Positions 52,260 to 60,852 of a DNA stretch of 64,000 bases are shown here, piece by piece. Position 1 is the stretch's first letter. Each line of letters starts with the position of its first letter. The position numbers and the translations under genes were made by a program. Origin of the DNA: Pseudomonas sp. 7P_10.2_Bac1 (GTDB lineage: Bacteria > Pseudomonadota > Gammaproteobacteria > Pseudomonadales > Pseudomonadaceae); contig NZ_JANLNV010000082.1 of assembly GCF_025465935.1 (NCBI RefSeq), forward strand, positions 233,392-297,391, written 5' to 3'. The notes beneath the pieces were generated by a model, which saw only the letters and a program-made list of their open reading frames with translations, did no database searches and was not told the origin of the DNA.

Positions 52260-52373
52260 AAAAAAAACCCGGACTCTGGGGAATCCGGGTTAAGACCATT
52301 AGACGTAAAACAAAGGCACACATCCGGTGCTGCCTTCAATGCCGGCGTGGCACTTGGGGGGATGTAACGCCGA
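52260..52373 (-). ncRNA. rgsA: Probable RgsA (P16) small regulatory RNA
   Basis: A minus-strand RNA of about 114 bases is predicted between tatD and the TetR gene, the site of rgsA (P16) in P. aeruginosa. It starts near 52373, just after CAATACTT (52387-52380), a -10 box that suits RpoS. It ends in a strong terminator with a T run. Two stretches of C and G (CCCCCC and GCCGGC regions) could form stems. RgsA is an RpoS- and Gac-dependent, Hfq-bound RNA; reported targets in P. aeruginosa include fis and acpP. Identity is inferred from position, promoter and terminator, not from an alignment. A 92-residue ORF on this strand is not convincing. Confidence 0.72.
52261..52291 (-). terminator. Terminator of the RgsA-like RNA
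   Basis: AACCCGGA (on the minus strand, 52291-52284) pairs with TCCGGGTT (52273-52266) and is followed by seven more T. The T run is on the minus strand only, so it does not serve tatD well. Confidence 0.85.
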
Positions 52374-52387
52374 CAGGTTAAGTATTG

Positions 52388-52581
52388 GTCAGCTTTGTTG
52401 AACGTCCAGTGATGCATTGATCGTTTTTTAAACAGATTTGGAATACTCGCAATTCGTTTGAGTGCGCTTTCTTTTGAAATGAATTGAGCTGTAAACATCG
52501 AACGGTAGGATGGTCCGTGCAATTTATCGTGACTAATGCATAATACTCCGCTTCCATTTTGACCCCTACAGACCTTTTCTT
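52388..52581. promoter_or_regulatory. Gap between rgsA and the TetR gene
   Basis: AT-rich region of about 190 bases with divergent promoters for the RgsA-like RNA and the TetR gene. TAATACT near 52540 on the plus strand is a likely -10 box for the latter. No gene is supported here. Confidence 0.4.
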
Positions 52582-53223
52582 ATGCACAAAGAACCCCGTA
52601 AGGTCCGTGAGTTTCGTCGCCGCGAGCAAGAAATTCTCGACACCGCGCTCAAGCTGTTCCTCGAACAAGGTGAAGACAGTGTCACCGTCGAGATGATTGC
52701 TGATGCCGTGGGTATTGGCAAAGGCACGATCTACAAGCACTTCAAGTCCAAGGCCGAGATCTATCTGCGGCTAATGCTCGACTACGAGCGCGACTTGAAC
52801 ACGTTGCTGCACTCCGCAGATGTGGATAAAGACAAAGAGGCGCTGTCGAGGGCCTACTTTGAATTCCGCATGCGCGACCCTCAGCGCTATCGGCTGTTCG
52901 ATCGCCTGGAAGAAAAGGTCGTCAAAGGCAATCAGGTACCTGAGCTGGTTGAAGAGTTGCACAAGATCCGCGCGTCCAACTTTGAACACCTGACCCTGCT
53001 GATCAAAGGCCGGATCAGCGAAGGCAAGCTCGAAGACGTCCCGCCTTACTTCCACTATTGCGCCGCCTGGGCGTTGGTGCACGGTGCCGTGGCCCTGTAT
53101 CACTCGCCGTTCTGGAGCAATGTGCTGGAAGATCAGGAAGGCTTTTTCCAGTTCCTGATGGACATCGGCGTGCGCATGGGCAACAAACGCAAGCGCGATA
53201 CGGACACGCCAGCGGTCGAGTAA
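52582..53223 (+). CDS. TetR-family transcriptional regulator
   Basis: A 213-residue TetR protein. The helix-turn-helix lies at about 14-60 (ILDTALKLFLEQGEDSVTVEMIADAVGIGKGTIYKHF). The C-terminal ligand domain (about 70-200) is typical, with WALVHGAVALYH near 156-167. The gene is conserved in pseudomonads beside tatD and rgsA. It is upstream of a MoaA-like gene and may be monocistronic. The ligand and target genes are unknown. Confidence 0.93.
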   Translation: MHKEPRKVREFRRREQEILDTALKLFLEQGEDSVTVEMIADAVGIGKGTIYKHFKSKAEIYLRLMLDYERDLNTLLHSADVDKDKEALSRAYFEFRMRDPQRYRLFDRLEEKVVKGNQVPELVEELHKIRASNFEHLTLLIKGRISEGKLEDVPPYFHYCAAWALVHGAVALYHSPFWSNVLEDQEGFFQFLMDIGVRMGNKRKRDTDTPAVE

Positions 53224-53334
53224 ATTCCTGTCATGGCCGAAGGTCTTGGGGCCTATACTCGGTTTGGGTTGTGCCAGAGCGTGATGAATCATCCTGTTCT
53301 GGCACGGCCGATAATCCCCGCGCCGGAGTGATTC

Positions 53335-54303
53335 ATGATTGTTGACCGCCAAGGCAGACGCTTTCGCAATTTGCGTATCAGTCTGACCTCTGCATGTAAC
53401 TACGCCTGCACTTACTGCGTGCCGAATGGCAAGCGGCTGGTGGCGGCGCAGGATGAGCTGTCAGCCGAAGCCATGGTGCGCGGGGTGGCTTACCTCATCG
53501 AAGCTGCCGGGATTGAACGCTTGCGCATCACCGGTGGTGAACCGCTGGTCAGCCCCAAGCTGGAAACCTTTATACGTGAGGTCGGCCAACTGGGCTTGAG
53601 CGATATCAGCCTGACCACGAATGGCCAACTGCTTGCGCGTAAGTTGCCACTGTTGCACGAGGCGGGCATTCGCCGGCTAAACGTTTCTCTGGACACCCTG
53701 GACCCTGCGGCCTTTCGCAGTATTGCCCGCGGCGGCGATTTGCCGACGGTGCTCGACGGAATGCGGCAAGCCCGTGCCGCCGGGATGAAAATCAAGGTCA
53801 ACATGGTGCCGCTGCGCGGGCAAAATTTCGATCAAATCATGCCGTTGCTGGATTACTGCCTTGAGCACGGCTACGAACTGCGATTTATCGAGTTGATGCG
53901 GATGGGGCATCTGGCCAGTGACGGTAACGGCTTCTTGCAGCAGTTTGTCAGCCTGCAACAGCTATTGGCATTGATCGGTGAACGCTACAACTATCTGCAG
54001 GCCGATGCCCCAATAGATGCCACTGCGGTGCGTTATCACATCCCTGATCGCGGCTATTTTGGCGTCATTGCCAACGAAAGTGTGCCTTTTTGCCGAACAT
54101 GCTCGCGTTTGCGACTGTCCTCGACGGGATGGCTGCATGGCTGTTTGTCTTCAAGCAATCGCCACTATGTGGGCGACCTGCTGAACAAACCGCGGCACGA
54201 AGCCTTGCCAGCCTTGCAGGGGCTGTTGATCAAAGCCCTGGCAGATAAACAGGACATCGCATTCTCGGGTGGTGCCACGGTCATGAAAATTATCGGCGGC
54301 TAA
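53335..54303 (+). CDS. MoaA-like radical SAM protein
   Basis: A 322-residue radical SAM protein close to GTP 3',8-cyclase. The SAM cluster is C21-x3-C25-x2-C28 in TSACNYACTYCVP. The second cluster is C253-x2-C256-x13-C270 in FCRTCSRLRLSSTGWLHGC. The GGEP motif (about 67-70) and the C-terminal Gly-Gly (KIIGG), needed in MoaA, are present. FIELMRMGHLAS replaces the usual FIEYMPMD block, so it may be a divergent paralogue. No other moa gene is nearby. The overlapping downstream gene is a lipoprotein. Confidence 0.8.
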   Translation: MIVDRQGRRFRNLRISLTSACNYACTYCVPNGKRLVAAQDELSAEAMVRGVAYLIEAAGIERLRITGGEPLVSPKLETFIREVGQLGLSDISLTTNGQLLARKLPLLHEAGIRRLNVSLDTLDPAAFRSIARGGDLPTVLDGMRQARAAGMKIKVNMVPLRGQNFDQIMPLLDYCLEHGYELRFIELMRMGHLASDGNGFLQQFVSLQQLLALIGERYNYLQADAPIDATAVRYHIPDRGYFGVIANESVPFCRTCSRLRLSSTGWLHGCLSSSNRHYVGDLLNKPRHEALPALQGLLIKALADKQDIAFSGGATVMKIIGG

Positions 54304-54395
54304 TGAGCCTCACTCGGATGCGGGTCAAACTGGCGCGCAAACTGCATTACGCGACTATTCGCCGGATTCCTGTCGCCGGCCATCGGGAGAATAGA

Positions 54396-55001
54396 ATGCG
54401 TAGTCTGTGTGGGGCGCTGGCTTTTCTGGCGTTGAGCGGCTGTATGACGGTCAGCGATATGGGCGAGGGCGTGCGCTATCAGATGAGCGACGCCGGGTTG
54501 CTCGATCACAGCAACACCCGTCGCAGCAACTCACTGCGCATTCAGCCAGATTCCTTCATCTATATTGCCCAAGGGGCCTTTGCGCCGATCGGCGATCCTT
54601 ATGTACGCCCTAACGTGGTGGCCGAAGAAGCCTTCAATGGGTTCGTTGAATACTTTCCGATGGTACGCCGGGCCAAAGCGCCCGAGGGGCTGGATGCGGC
54701 AATGGCTGAGGCCCGCGGTTTTGGCGCGCACTACCTGCTGTACACGCGTTTTGCCCGCGCCGACGACCGTATTGGCAACAGCGATGAATGGCTCGACCAA
54801 GAAGAAATCAGCCGCCTGGGCGTCGACAGTGGCGTGATCCAGGTCATGTTGATTGAAACCAGTACTCAGTACCTGATCGATACCGCGACCATCCGCAGCC
54901 GTGGCGGTTTGCTGACGTTTCACAACAACAAGCCCGAAGACCTGATTGGTCCGCCGCTGGCGAAGTACGCGCGCAGCTTGATAGGCTTGAGCGATCAATA
55001 A
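54396..55001 (+). CDS. DUF4823 lipoprotein
   Basis: A 201-residue predicted lipoprotein. The signal peptide ends in LALSGC (lipobox, about 11-16). The domain from about 60 to 195 resembles DUF4823, with AEARGFGAHYLLYTRFARADDR and VMLIETSTQYLIDTATIRSRGG. I chose the ATG at 54396 because GGGAGA precedes it; an ATG overlapping the previous stop at 54303 would put 31 basic residues before the signal peptide. The function is unknown, but an envelope role is likely. Confidence 0.85.
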   Translation: MRSLCGALAFLALSGCMTVSDMGEGVRYQMSDAGLLDHSNTRRSNSLRIQPDSFIYIAQGAFAPIGDPYVRPNVVAEEAFNGFVEYFPMVRRAKAPEGLDAAMAEARGFGAHYLLYTRFARADDRIGNSDEWLDQEEISRLGVDSGVIQVMLIETSTQYLIDTATIRSRGGLLTFHNNKPEDLIGPPLAKYARSLIGLSDQ

Positions 55002-55016
55002 GTTCAGGAGAGCAGC

Positions 55017-55583
55017 ATGAGTGAGCCGGTAGACGTCAGTAACCTGTTGGCGCAAATCCCCAAGGCCGACAAGGGGCTACCGCCGGTTCACCTGTGGGAC
55101 ACGGCGTTCTGTGGCGATATCGACATGCGTATCGCCCGTGACGGCACCTGGTATTACATGGGGACGCCGATTGGACGCAAGCCAATGGTCAAGCTGTTCT
55201 CGACCATTATTCGCCGTGATGGCGATGACTACTTTCTGATCACGCCCGCGGAAAAGGTCGGCATCACTGTCGATGATGCGCCGTTTGTCGCGGTTACCCT
55301 GGAAGTAGAAGGGCAGGGCGAGCAGCAAGTGCTGCGCTTTACCACCAACGTGGATGAGCTGATCACAGCAGACAAAGAACATCCGTTGCGCATCGAGATC
55401 GACCCCGAGACTCAGGAGCCGGCGCCATACCTGCTGGTGCGGCGTAACCTGGAAGCGCTGATCCATCGTAACGTGCTCTACCAACTGATCGAGCTGGCCG
55501 TGTCACGCACCCTCGACGGCCAGAACTGGCTGGGTGTGTGGAGCAGCGGCGAATTCTTCGTCATCGGCCCAGAGCCGGACTAA
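55017..55583 (+). CDS. DUF1285 protein
   Basis: A 188-residue soluble protein of the DUF1285 family. CGDIDMRIARDGTWYYMGTPIGR (about 32-54) and FTTNVDELITADKEHPLRIE (about 104-123) are the family blocks. It has no signal peptide. The fold is known for relatives, but the function is not. AGGAG is found before the ATG, 15 bases after the lipoprotein gene, so the two are probably co-transcribed. Confidence 0.9.
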   Translation: MSEPVDVSNLLAQIPKADKGLPPVHLWDTAFCGDIDMRIARDGTWYYMGTPIGRKPMVKLFSTIIRRDGDDYFLITPAEKVGITVDDAPFVAVTLEVEGQGEQQVLRFTTNVDELITADKEHPLRIEIDPETQEPAPYLLVRRNLEALIHRNVLYQLIELAVSRTLDGQNWLGVWSSGEFFVIGPEPD

Positions 55584-55596
55584 ACCCCATCCCCCC

Positions 55597-55647
55597 GTAG
55601 GAGCTCGCCTCGCGATCTTTTAAAGGATCAAAAGATCGCGAGGGAAG
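55597..55647. repeat. Shortened REP element
   Basis: GTAGGAGCTCGCCTCGCGATCTTTT and AAAAGATCGCGAGG form a hairpin, but the outer part of the right arm is changed to GAAGGGGGAGG. It lies between convergent DUF1285 and alcohol dehydrogenase genes. Confidence 0.75.
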
Positions 55648-55657
55648 GGGGAGGTGG

Positions 55658-56722
55658 TTAGGCCTTCAGTGTTTTCATGTCGATCACAAAGCGATATTTA
55701 ACGTCGCCTTTCACCACGCGCTCGAAAGCATCGTTGATGTTTTTGATGTCGAGCATTTCGATGTCGCAGGTGATGCCATTGGCAGCACTGAAGTCGAGCA
55801 TTTCCTGGGTTTCAGCAATGCCGCCGATCAACGAGCCAGCCAGTACGCGGCGTTTGAACACCAGGTTGAACGCATCCAGCGCCGGATCAACCGGCTCAAT
55901 CAGGCCCACCAGAATGTGCACGCCGTCAAAACGCAGGGTCTCGAGGTAGGGGTTCAGGTCGTGAGGCACCGGAATGGTGTCCAGCAGGAAGTCGAAGCGG
56001 TCAGCAGCGGCTTTCATCTGCTCAGGGTCGGTGGACACGATCACGTGGTCGGCACCTTGCTTGTAGGCCTCTTCTGCCTTGGCAGCCGAACGGGTGAACA
56101 GCGTTACTTCCGCGCCCATGGCCTTGGCGAACTTGATGCCCATGTGGCCCAGGCCGCCCATGCCCAAAACGCCGACTTTATCGCCTGCTTCTACGCCGTA
56201 GTGTTGCAGCGGGGAGTAGGTGGTGATACCGGCGCACAGCAATGGAGCTGCGCTGGCTGGGTCGAGGTTTTCAGGAATGCGCACGACAAAGTGCTCGCTG
56301 ACCACGATGCTGTCCGAATAGCCGCCCATGGTGTTGGTGCCGTCGACCCGGTCTGGCGTGCAGTAGGTCATGGTCGCGCCTTCCAGACAGTATTGCTCCA
56401 GGTCTTCTTTGCAGGCCGAGCACTCGCGGCACGAGTCAACCATGCAGCCAACACCGACCAGATCGCCGACTTTGTGCTTAGTGACTTTTTCGCCAACAGC
56501 AGTGACTTTGCCGACGATTTCGTGGCCTGGCATTACTGGATAAACGGCAAAGCCCCAGTCGTTGCGTGCCTGGTGGATGTCAGAGTGACAAACGCCGCAG
56601 TACAGCACTTCGATGGCTACGTCGTCCGGGCGCGGTGCGCGGCGGTTGAACTGCATCGGAGCCAGTGGCGCAGAAGGCGTTTGAGCCGCATAACCGATGG
56701 CATTGTAAGTGACGTTAGACAT
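55658..56722 (-). CDS. Zinc-dependent NAD(P)-alcohol dehydrogenase (YahK/CAD type)
   Basis: A 354-residue MDR-family dehydrogenase. The catalytic zinc ligands are the cysteine in YCGVCHSD (about 36-43) and the histidine in MPGHEIVG (about 63-70). The structural zinc cysteines are in CRECSACKEDLEQYC (about 98-112). The cofactor motif is GVLGMGGLGHMGIKFA (about 183-198). It reduces aldehydes such as cinnamaldehyde or others, preferably with NADPH in close relatives. It is divergent from an AraC regulator, which probably controls it. Confidence 0.92.
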   Translation of the reverse strand: MSNVTYNAIGYAAQTPSAPLAPMQFNRRAPRPDDVAIEVLYCGVCHSDIHQARNDWGFAVYPVMPGHEIVGKVTAVGEKVTKHKVGDLVGVGCMVDSCRECSACKEDLEQYCLEGATMTYCTPDRVDGTNTMGGYSDSIVVSEHFVVRIPENLDPASAAPLLCAGITTYSPLQHYGVEAGDKVGVLGMGGLGHMGIKFAKAMGAEVTLFTRSAAKAEEAYKQGADHVIVSTDPEQMKAAADRFDFLLDTIPVPHDLNPYLETLRFDGVHILVGLIEPVDPALDAFNLVFKRRVLAGSLIGGIAETQEMLDFSAANGITCDIEMLDIKNINDAFERVVKGDVKYRFVIDMKTLKA

Positions 56723-56901
56723 GAGGAACCTCGAATAGCGTTAACAGTGAACAGGGCGCAATTCTGCGCCCGCAGACCGTGTAGGACTATGACGATTCCT
56801 ACGCCTGTCATGCCTATTCGTCCGAAGTCGCGGAGCAACTGTCGCTTTATTAATCAATTCTGCGAAGATGCGCCGATCCCTTATTGCTGCGAAATATCTT
56901 C
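56723..56901. promoter_or_regulatory. Divergent promoter region of adh and araC-type genes
   Basis: A 179-base gap between the divergent genes. AGGTTCCTCAT at its left end is the ribosome binding site of the dehydrogenase on the minus strand. I cannot define an operator. Confidence 0.4.
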
Positions 56902-57795
56902 ATGTTTTTGACGCGTCACCGCGATGAGAACGCCACACTGGTGTCACTTATCAAACCACTGGCCACCCGTTTGGGCTTCGTTGATACCTTGATGCCTGAA
57001 GTGCGTGTGGTGTCTGCGTGCAATACCGTTTCCCGGATGCCACAGATTTATGAGCCGAGCCTGATGGTGATCGCCCAGGGCAGCAAGGTGGCCTATCTGG
57101 GGGCGCGCACCATGGAGTACGGAGCCGGGCATTATCTGGTGCAGGCCTTGTCGGTGCCCTTTGAGTGCGAAACCTTTGCTTCCCAAGATATGCCGCTGCT
57201 GGGGGTTTCCATCAGCATCGATCGGGCAGTGCTGGGGGAGTTGGTGCTGGCCATGGGACTGGACCCTGAACGCAGTGTGGCCCAGACCCCGGAGTCTATG
57301 ACCTCGGCGGTGCTGGATGACGAAATGCGCCAGTCGGTTGAGCGTTTGTTGCGGTGTCTGCATGACCCGCTGGAATGCCGAATCATGGGGCGCGCACGAT
57401 TGCGCGAAGTGCTGTTCGCTGCCTTGCGTGGGCCGCAGGCCAGCGTGTTGCGGGCGCTGGTTGAGCAGCAGGGGCAGTTTGCACGGGTGGCGGCATCGTT
57501 GACGCATCTGCACGAGCACTTTGCCGAGCCGCTGAATGTCGAGACCTTGGCCCGTTGCGCGAACATGAGCGCGTCGACCTTCCATGAGCACTTCAAGCGC
57601 AGCACGTTGTTGTCGCCGGTGCAGTACCTCAAGCGTCTGCGGCTGCTGCGGGCTCAGCAATTGCTGTTGAGTGACGAGGGGTTGGGTGTGGCGCAAGTAG
57701 CCGAGCGGGTGGGTTACCAGAGCACTTCGCAATTCAGTCGCGAGTACAAACGCTATTTTGAACGCAGCCCGGGGTGTGAAAGCTCGGTGTGCTGA
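56902..57795 (+). CDS. AraC-family transcriptional regulator
   Basis: A 297-residue regulator with the AraC_N-type effector domain (about 20-165; MPQIYEPSLMVIAQGSK is typical) and two helix-turn-helix motifs at the C-terminus (about 200-295; LARCANMSASTFHEHFK and VAERVGYQSTSQFSREYKRYF). The ATG at 56902 gives MFLTRHRDENATL; a TTG at 56884 is in frame. It is divergent from the alcohol dehydrogenase gene, so aldehyde-responsive control is plausible. Confidence 0.92.
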   Translation: MFLTRHRDENATLVSLIKPLATRLGFVDTLMPEVRVVSACNTVSRMPQIYEPSLMVIAQGSKVAYLGARTMEYGAGHYLVQALSVPFECETFASQDMPLLGVSISIDRAVLGELVLAMGLDPERSVAQTPESMTSAVLDDEMRQSVERLLRCLHDPLECRIMGRARLREVLFAALRGPQASVLRALVEQQGQFARVAASLTHLHEHFAEPLNVETLARCANMSASTFHEHFKRSTLLSPVQYLKRLRLLRAQQLLLSDEGLGVAQVAERVGYQSTSQFSREYKRYFERSPGCESSVC

Positions 57796-57808
57796 CTGCC
57801 TGGACTCT

Positions 57809-57870
57809 GTAGGAGCCAGCTTGCCCCGCGATCTTTTCAGCGTTCAAAAGATCGCGAGACAAGCTCACTC
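57809..57870. repeat. REP element pair
   Basis: GTAGGAGCCAGCTTGCCCCGCGATCTTTT and its inverse AAAAGATCGCGAGACAAGCTCAC flank CAGCGTTC. It lies between convergent araC-type and etf-QO genes. Confidence 0.82.
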
Positions 57871-57878
57871 GCTTGGAC

Positions 57879-59543
57879 TTACATGTTCGGGTAAGTCGGA
57901 CCGCCAGCACCTTCCGGGGTTACCCAAGTGATGTTCTGCGACGGATCTTTAATGTCGCAGGTTTTGCAGTGAACGCAGTTTTGCGCGTTGATCTGGAAAC
58001 GCTTCTCGCCGCTTTCCTGGGTAATCACTTCATACACACCGGCCGGGCAGTAACGCTGGGCAGGCTCGTCGTAGAGCGGCAGGTTAACGTTGATCGGAAT
58101 GCTCGCATCACGCAGCTTGAGGTGGCACGGCTGTTCTTCTTCGTGGTTGGTGCTGGACAGGAATACCGAGCTGAGTTTGTCGAAGCTGAGTTTGCCGTCC
58201 GGCTTCGGGTAGTCGATCTTCTTGCAGTCTTTGGCCAGCTTCAGGCAAGCGTAGTCTGGCTTGGTGTCGTGCAGGGTGAACGGCAGTTTGCCGCCGAAGA
58301 TGTTCTGATCGATCCAGTTGAAGCCGCCACCCACGATTGGGCCAAACTTGTGCAGGGCCGCGCCGAAGTTACGGCTGGCGAACAGCTCTTCATGCAACCA
58401 GCTGTTCTTGAAGGCATCAACGTACGTGTTGAGTGCGTCGCCGCCCTCGGAACCCGCCAGCAGCGAGTCCGCCACGGCATCAGCGGCCAGCATGCCGGAC
58501 TTCATCGCCGTGTGGCTGCCTTTGATCTTGGAGAAGTTCAGCGTGCCCAGGTCGCAACCAATCAGTGCACCACCGTTGAAGATCATTTTTGGCAGCGAGT
58601 TCAGGCCGCCCTTACAGATGGCTCGGGCACCGTAGCTGATGCGCTTGCCGCCTTCCAGGTACTGCTTGAGAACCGGGTGATGCTTGAGGCGCTGAAACTC
58701 GTCGAACGGCGACAGGAATGTATTGGTGTATGACAGATCGACGATCAAGCCAACCACAACCTGGTTGTTTTCCAGGTGATAAAGGAAGGAGCCGCCGGTG
58801 TTTTCACTGCTGGTGACGTCCAGTGGCCAACCTGCGGTGTGCACGACCAGGCCGGGCTGATGCTTGGCCGGCTCGATTTCCCAGATTTCTTTCAGGCCGA
58901 TGCCGTAGTGTTGGCTGTCAGCATCGCTGTCGAGTTTGAAGCGTTCGATCAGTTGCTTGCCCAAATGGCCGCGACAGCCTTCTGCGAACAAGGTGTACTT
59001 GCCGCGCAGTTCCATGCCGGGGGTGTACAGGCCTTCTTTTGGGTTGCCTTCGCGGTCAACGCCCAGATCACCGGTGATGATCCCGCGAACCACGTTGTTT
59101 TCGTCGAACAGGACTTCCTGGGCCGCGAAGCCGGGGTAGATTTCTACGCCCAGGTTCTCTGCCTGCTGTGCCAGCCAACGGCACAGGTTACCCAGGGAAA
59201 TGATGTAGTTGCCTTCGTTGTGCATGGTTTTAGGCACAAAAAAGTCAGGTACTTTTGTCGCAGCGCTGTCACTGCGCAGTACATAAATGTCATCGCGGGT
59301 CACTGGTGTATTCAGCGGTGCGCCGAGTTCTTTCCAGTCAGGGAACAGTTCGTTCAGGGCGCGAGGTTCAAATACCGCACCAGACAGGATATGAGCGCCG
59401 ACTTCGGAGCCTTTTTCAACCACGCAGACGCTGATTTCTTTACCGGCTTCGGCGGCCTTCTGCTTTAGACGGCAGGCGGCGGACAGACCGGCAGGGCCGG
59501 CGCCGACGATGACCACGTCGAATTCCATGTATTCGCGTTCCAC
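57879..59543 (-). CDS. Electron transfer flavoprotein-ubiquinone oxidoreductase
   Basis: A 554-residue membrane-associated flavoprotein that passes electrons from ETF to ubiquinone. The FAD motif is VIVGAGPAGLSAACRL (about 11-26). The C-terminal 4Fe-4S site is in CPAGVYEV and CVHCKTCDIKDPSQNITWV (about 500-545). The GTG at 59543 has AGGAG before it; an ATG follows five codons later. Its divergent partner operon etfBA makes its electron donor, and a PsrA-like box lies in the shared upstream region. Confidence 0.95.
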   Translation of the reverse strand: MEREYMEFDVVIVGAGPAGLSAACRLKQKAAEAGKEISVCVVEKGSEVGAHILSGAVFEPRALNELFPDWKELGAPLNTPVTRDDIYVLRSDSAATKVPDFFVPKTMHNEGNYIISLGNLCRWLAQQAENLGVEIYPGFAAQEVLFDENNVVRGIITGDLGVDREGNPKEGLYTPGMELRGKYTLFAEGCRGHLGKQLIERFKLDSDADSQHYGIGLKEIWEIEPAKHQPGLVVHTAGWPLDVTSSENTGGSFLYHLENNQVVVGLIVDLSYTNTFLSPFDEFQRLKHHPVLKQYLEGGKRISYGARAICKGGLNSLPKMIFNGGALIGCDLGTLNFSKIKGSHTAMKSGMLAADAVADSLLAGSEGGDALNTYVDAFKNSWLHEELFASRNFGAALHKFGPIVGGGFNWIDQNIFGGKLPFTLHDTKPDYACLKLAKDCKKIDYPKPDGKLSFDKLSSVFLSSTNHEEEQPCHLKLRDASIPINVNLPLYDEPAQRYCPAGVYEVITQESGEKRFQINAQNCVHCKTCDIKDPSQNITWVTPEGAGGPTYPNM

Positions 59544-59698
59544 AGGCTATCTCCTACTCAAGGCTCTACGGTTTTTTCTAATTGGAGGTTTGGCGTTTCA
59601 TCCATTATTCCCTCGCCTGGCGGGCGAAGAGGCAATGGATGATGCGCCGCTCTCTCTATGGGCGCGCATTATATCTACACCACTAGCAGCGTCCAATA

Positions 59699-59712
59699 CA
59701 AACGTTTGTTTG
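59699..59712. promoter_or_regulatory. PsrA-like operator
   Basis: CAAAC-GTTT-GTTTG fits the known PsrA consensus (G/C)AAAC-N2-4-GTTT(G/C). PsrA is a fatty-acid-responsive TetR repressor. In P. aeruginosa the ETF genes are reported PsrA targets, which makes this site likely to be functional. Confidence 0.72.
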
Positions 59713-59997
59713 AAATCGCTGCAAGCCAGACAAATCAATGACACGCGGCTCTAAAGTGGCCGATTTGCTGTATTGACCGCAAATGGTGTTCCGGTCAAGA
59801 TACGGGCGGTTTTGCGCTCGCCGTAGGCTGATCGTTGGTTTCAAGAGCACCTCTAAAGACAGGGCACAGGCACGAGCCTGTCGGAGCCTGACATTTTTTG
59901 AGCGGAGTTTACACGTCCTTTTCGAGTATGACTTGGTAGTCACACCTGACAGACGGTCGCAGGGAAGATTTGGGCACTCGTCATTCTTTTTATAAAG

Positions 59998-60030
59998 AAG
60001 GGCACGGCAACGATCTTTGGAGGTGCCCTT
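59998..60030 (+). other. Leader hairpin before etfB
   Basis: AAGGGCAC (59998-60005) pairs with GTGCCCTT (60023-60030) over a 17-base loop. It ends 71 bases before the etfB ATG. It may be in the 5' leader; no T run follows. Confidence 0.4.
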
Positions 60031-60100
60031 GTGCTGATGAACTACAACCGCCAGGTTCGCCTAGGCGACTTTCTTTTCACCGGAGAGTAACGAGGAATCC

Positions 60101-60850
60101 ATGAAGGTTCTTGTAGCTGTCAAACGAGTGGTCGATTACAACGTTAAAGTTCGCGTCAAGGCGGACAACTCCGGCGTTGACCTCGCCAACGTCAAGATGT
60201 CGATGAACCCCTTCTGCGAAATCGCCGTGGAAGAAGCCGTACGCCTGAAGGAAAAAGGTGTTGCGACTGAAATCGTCGTCGTCTCAATCGGCCCGACTAC
60301 CGCTCAAGAGCAACTGCGCACCGCGCTGGCTCTGGGTGCCGATCGCGCCATCCTCGTCGAATCTGCCGAAGACCTGACCTCGCTGGCCGTGGCCAAGCTG
60401 CTCAAGGCTGTGGTCGACAAGGAACAGCCTCAGCTGGTGATCCTGGGTAAACAGGCTATCGACAGCGACAACAACCAAACGGGCCAGATGCTGGCTGCAC
60501 TGACTGGTTACGGTCAGGGTACCTTCGCTTCGAAAGTCGAAGTGTCGGGCGACAAGGTTGCTGTGACCCGCGAAATCGACGGCGGCGCGCAAACTGTTTC
60601 GCTGAGCCTGCCGGCCATCGTCACCACCGATCTGCGTTTGAACGAGCCGCGTTATGCGTCCCTGCCAAACATCATGAAGGCCAAGAAGAAGCCGCTTGAA
60701 GTGCTGACGCCAGACGCGTTGGGCGTTTCTACCGCTTCGACCAACAAAACCGTGAAAGTTGAAGCGCCAGCTGCACGCAGCGCGGGCATCAAGGTCAAGT
60801 CGGTGGCTGAACTGGTCGAGAAACTGAAAAACGAAGCGAAGGTAATCTAA
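60101..60850 (+). CDS. etfB: Electron transfer flavoprotein beta subunit
   Basis: A 249-residue subunit that binds AMP and interacts with acyl-CoA dehydrogenases. The N-terminus MKVLVAVKRVVDYNVKVRV and the signature NPFCEIAVEEAVRLKE (about 37-52) are present, as is GKQAIDSDNNQTGQMLA (about 124-140). The recognition-loop leucine region is in RYASLPNIMKAKKKP (about 187-201). It lies two bases before etfA. Donors include the FadE-type enzyme at 21.6 kb. Confidence 0.97.
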   Translation: MKVLVAVKRVVDYNVKVRVKADNSGVDLANVKMSMNPFCEIAVEEAVRLKEKGVATEIVVVSIGPTTAQEQLRTALALGADRAILVESAEDLTSLAVAKLLKAVVDKEQPQLVILGKQAIDSDNNQTGQMLAALTGYGQGTFASKVEVSGDKVAVTREIDGGAQTVSLSLPAIVTTDLRLNEPRYASLPNIMKAKKKPLEVLTPDALGVSTASTNKTVKVEAPAARSAGIKVKSVAELVEKLKNEAKVI

Positions 60851-60852
60851 CA

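Larger units (their letters stand above)
59544..60100. promoter_or_regulatory. Divergent control region of etf-QO and etfBA
   Basis: A 557-base gap without a convincing ORF. It holds the PsrA-like box at 59699 and a hairpin at 59998. AGAGTAACGAGGAA just before 60101 is the etfB ribosome binding site. Confidence 0.6.

Noticed and set aside
52244..52522. A 92-codon minus-strand ORF after tatD
   Set aside because: It runs through the terminator and has no conserved pattern. The RgsA-like RNA explains the signals better.
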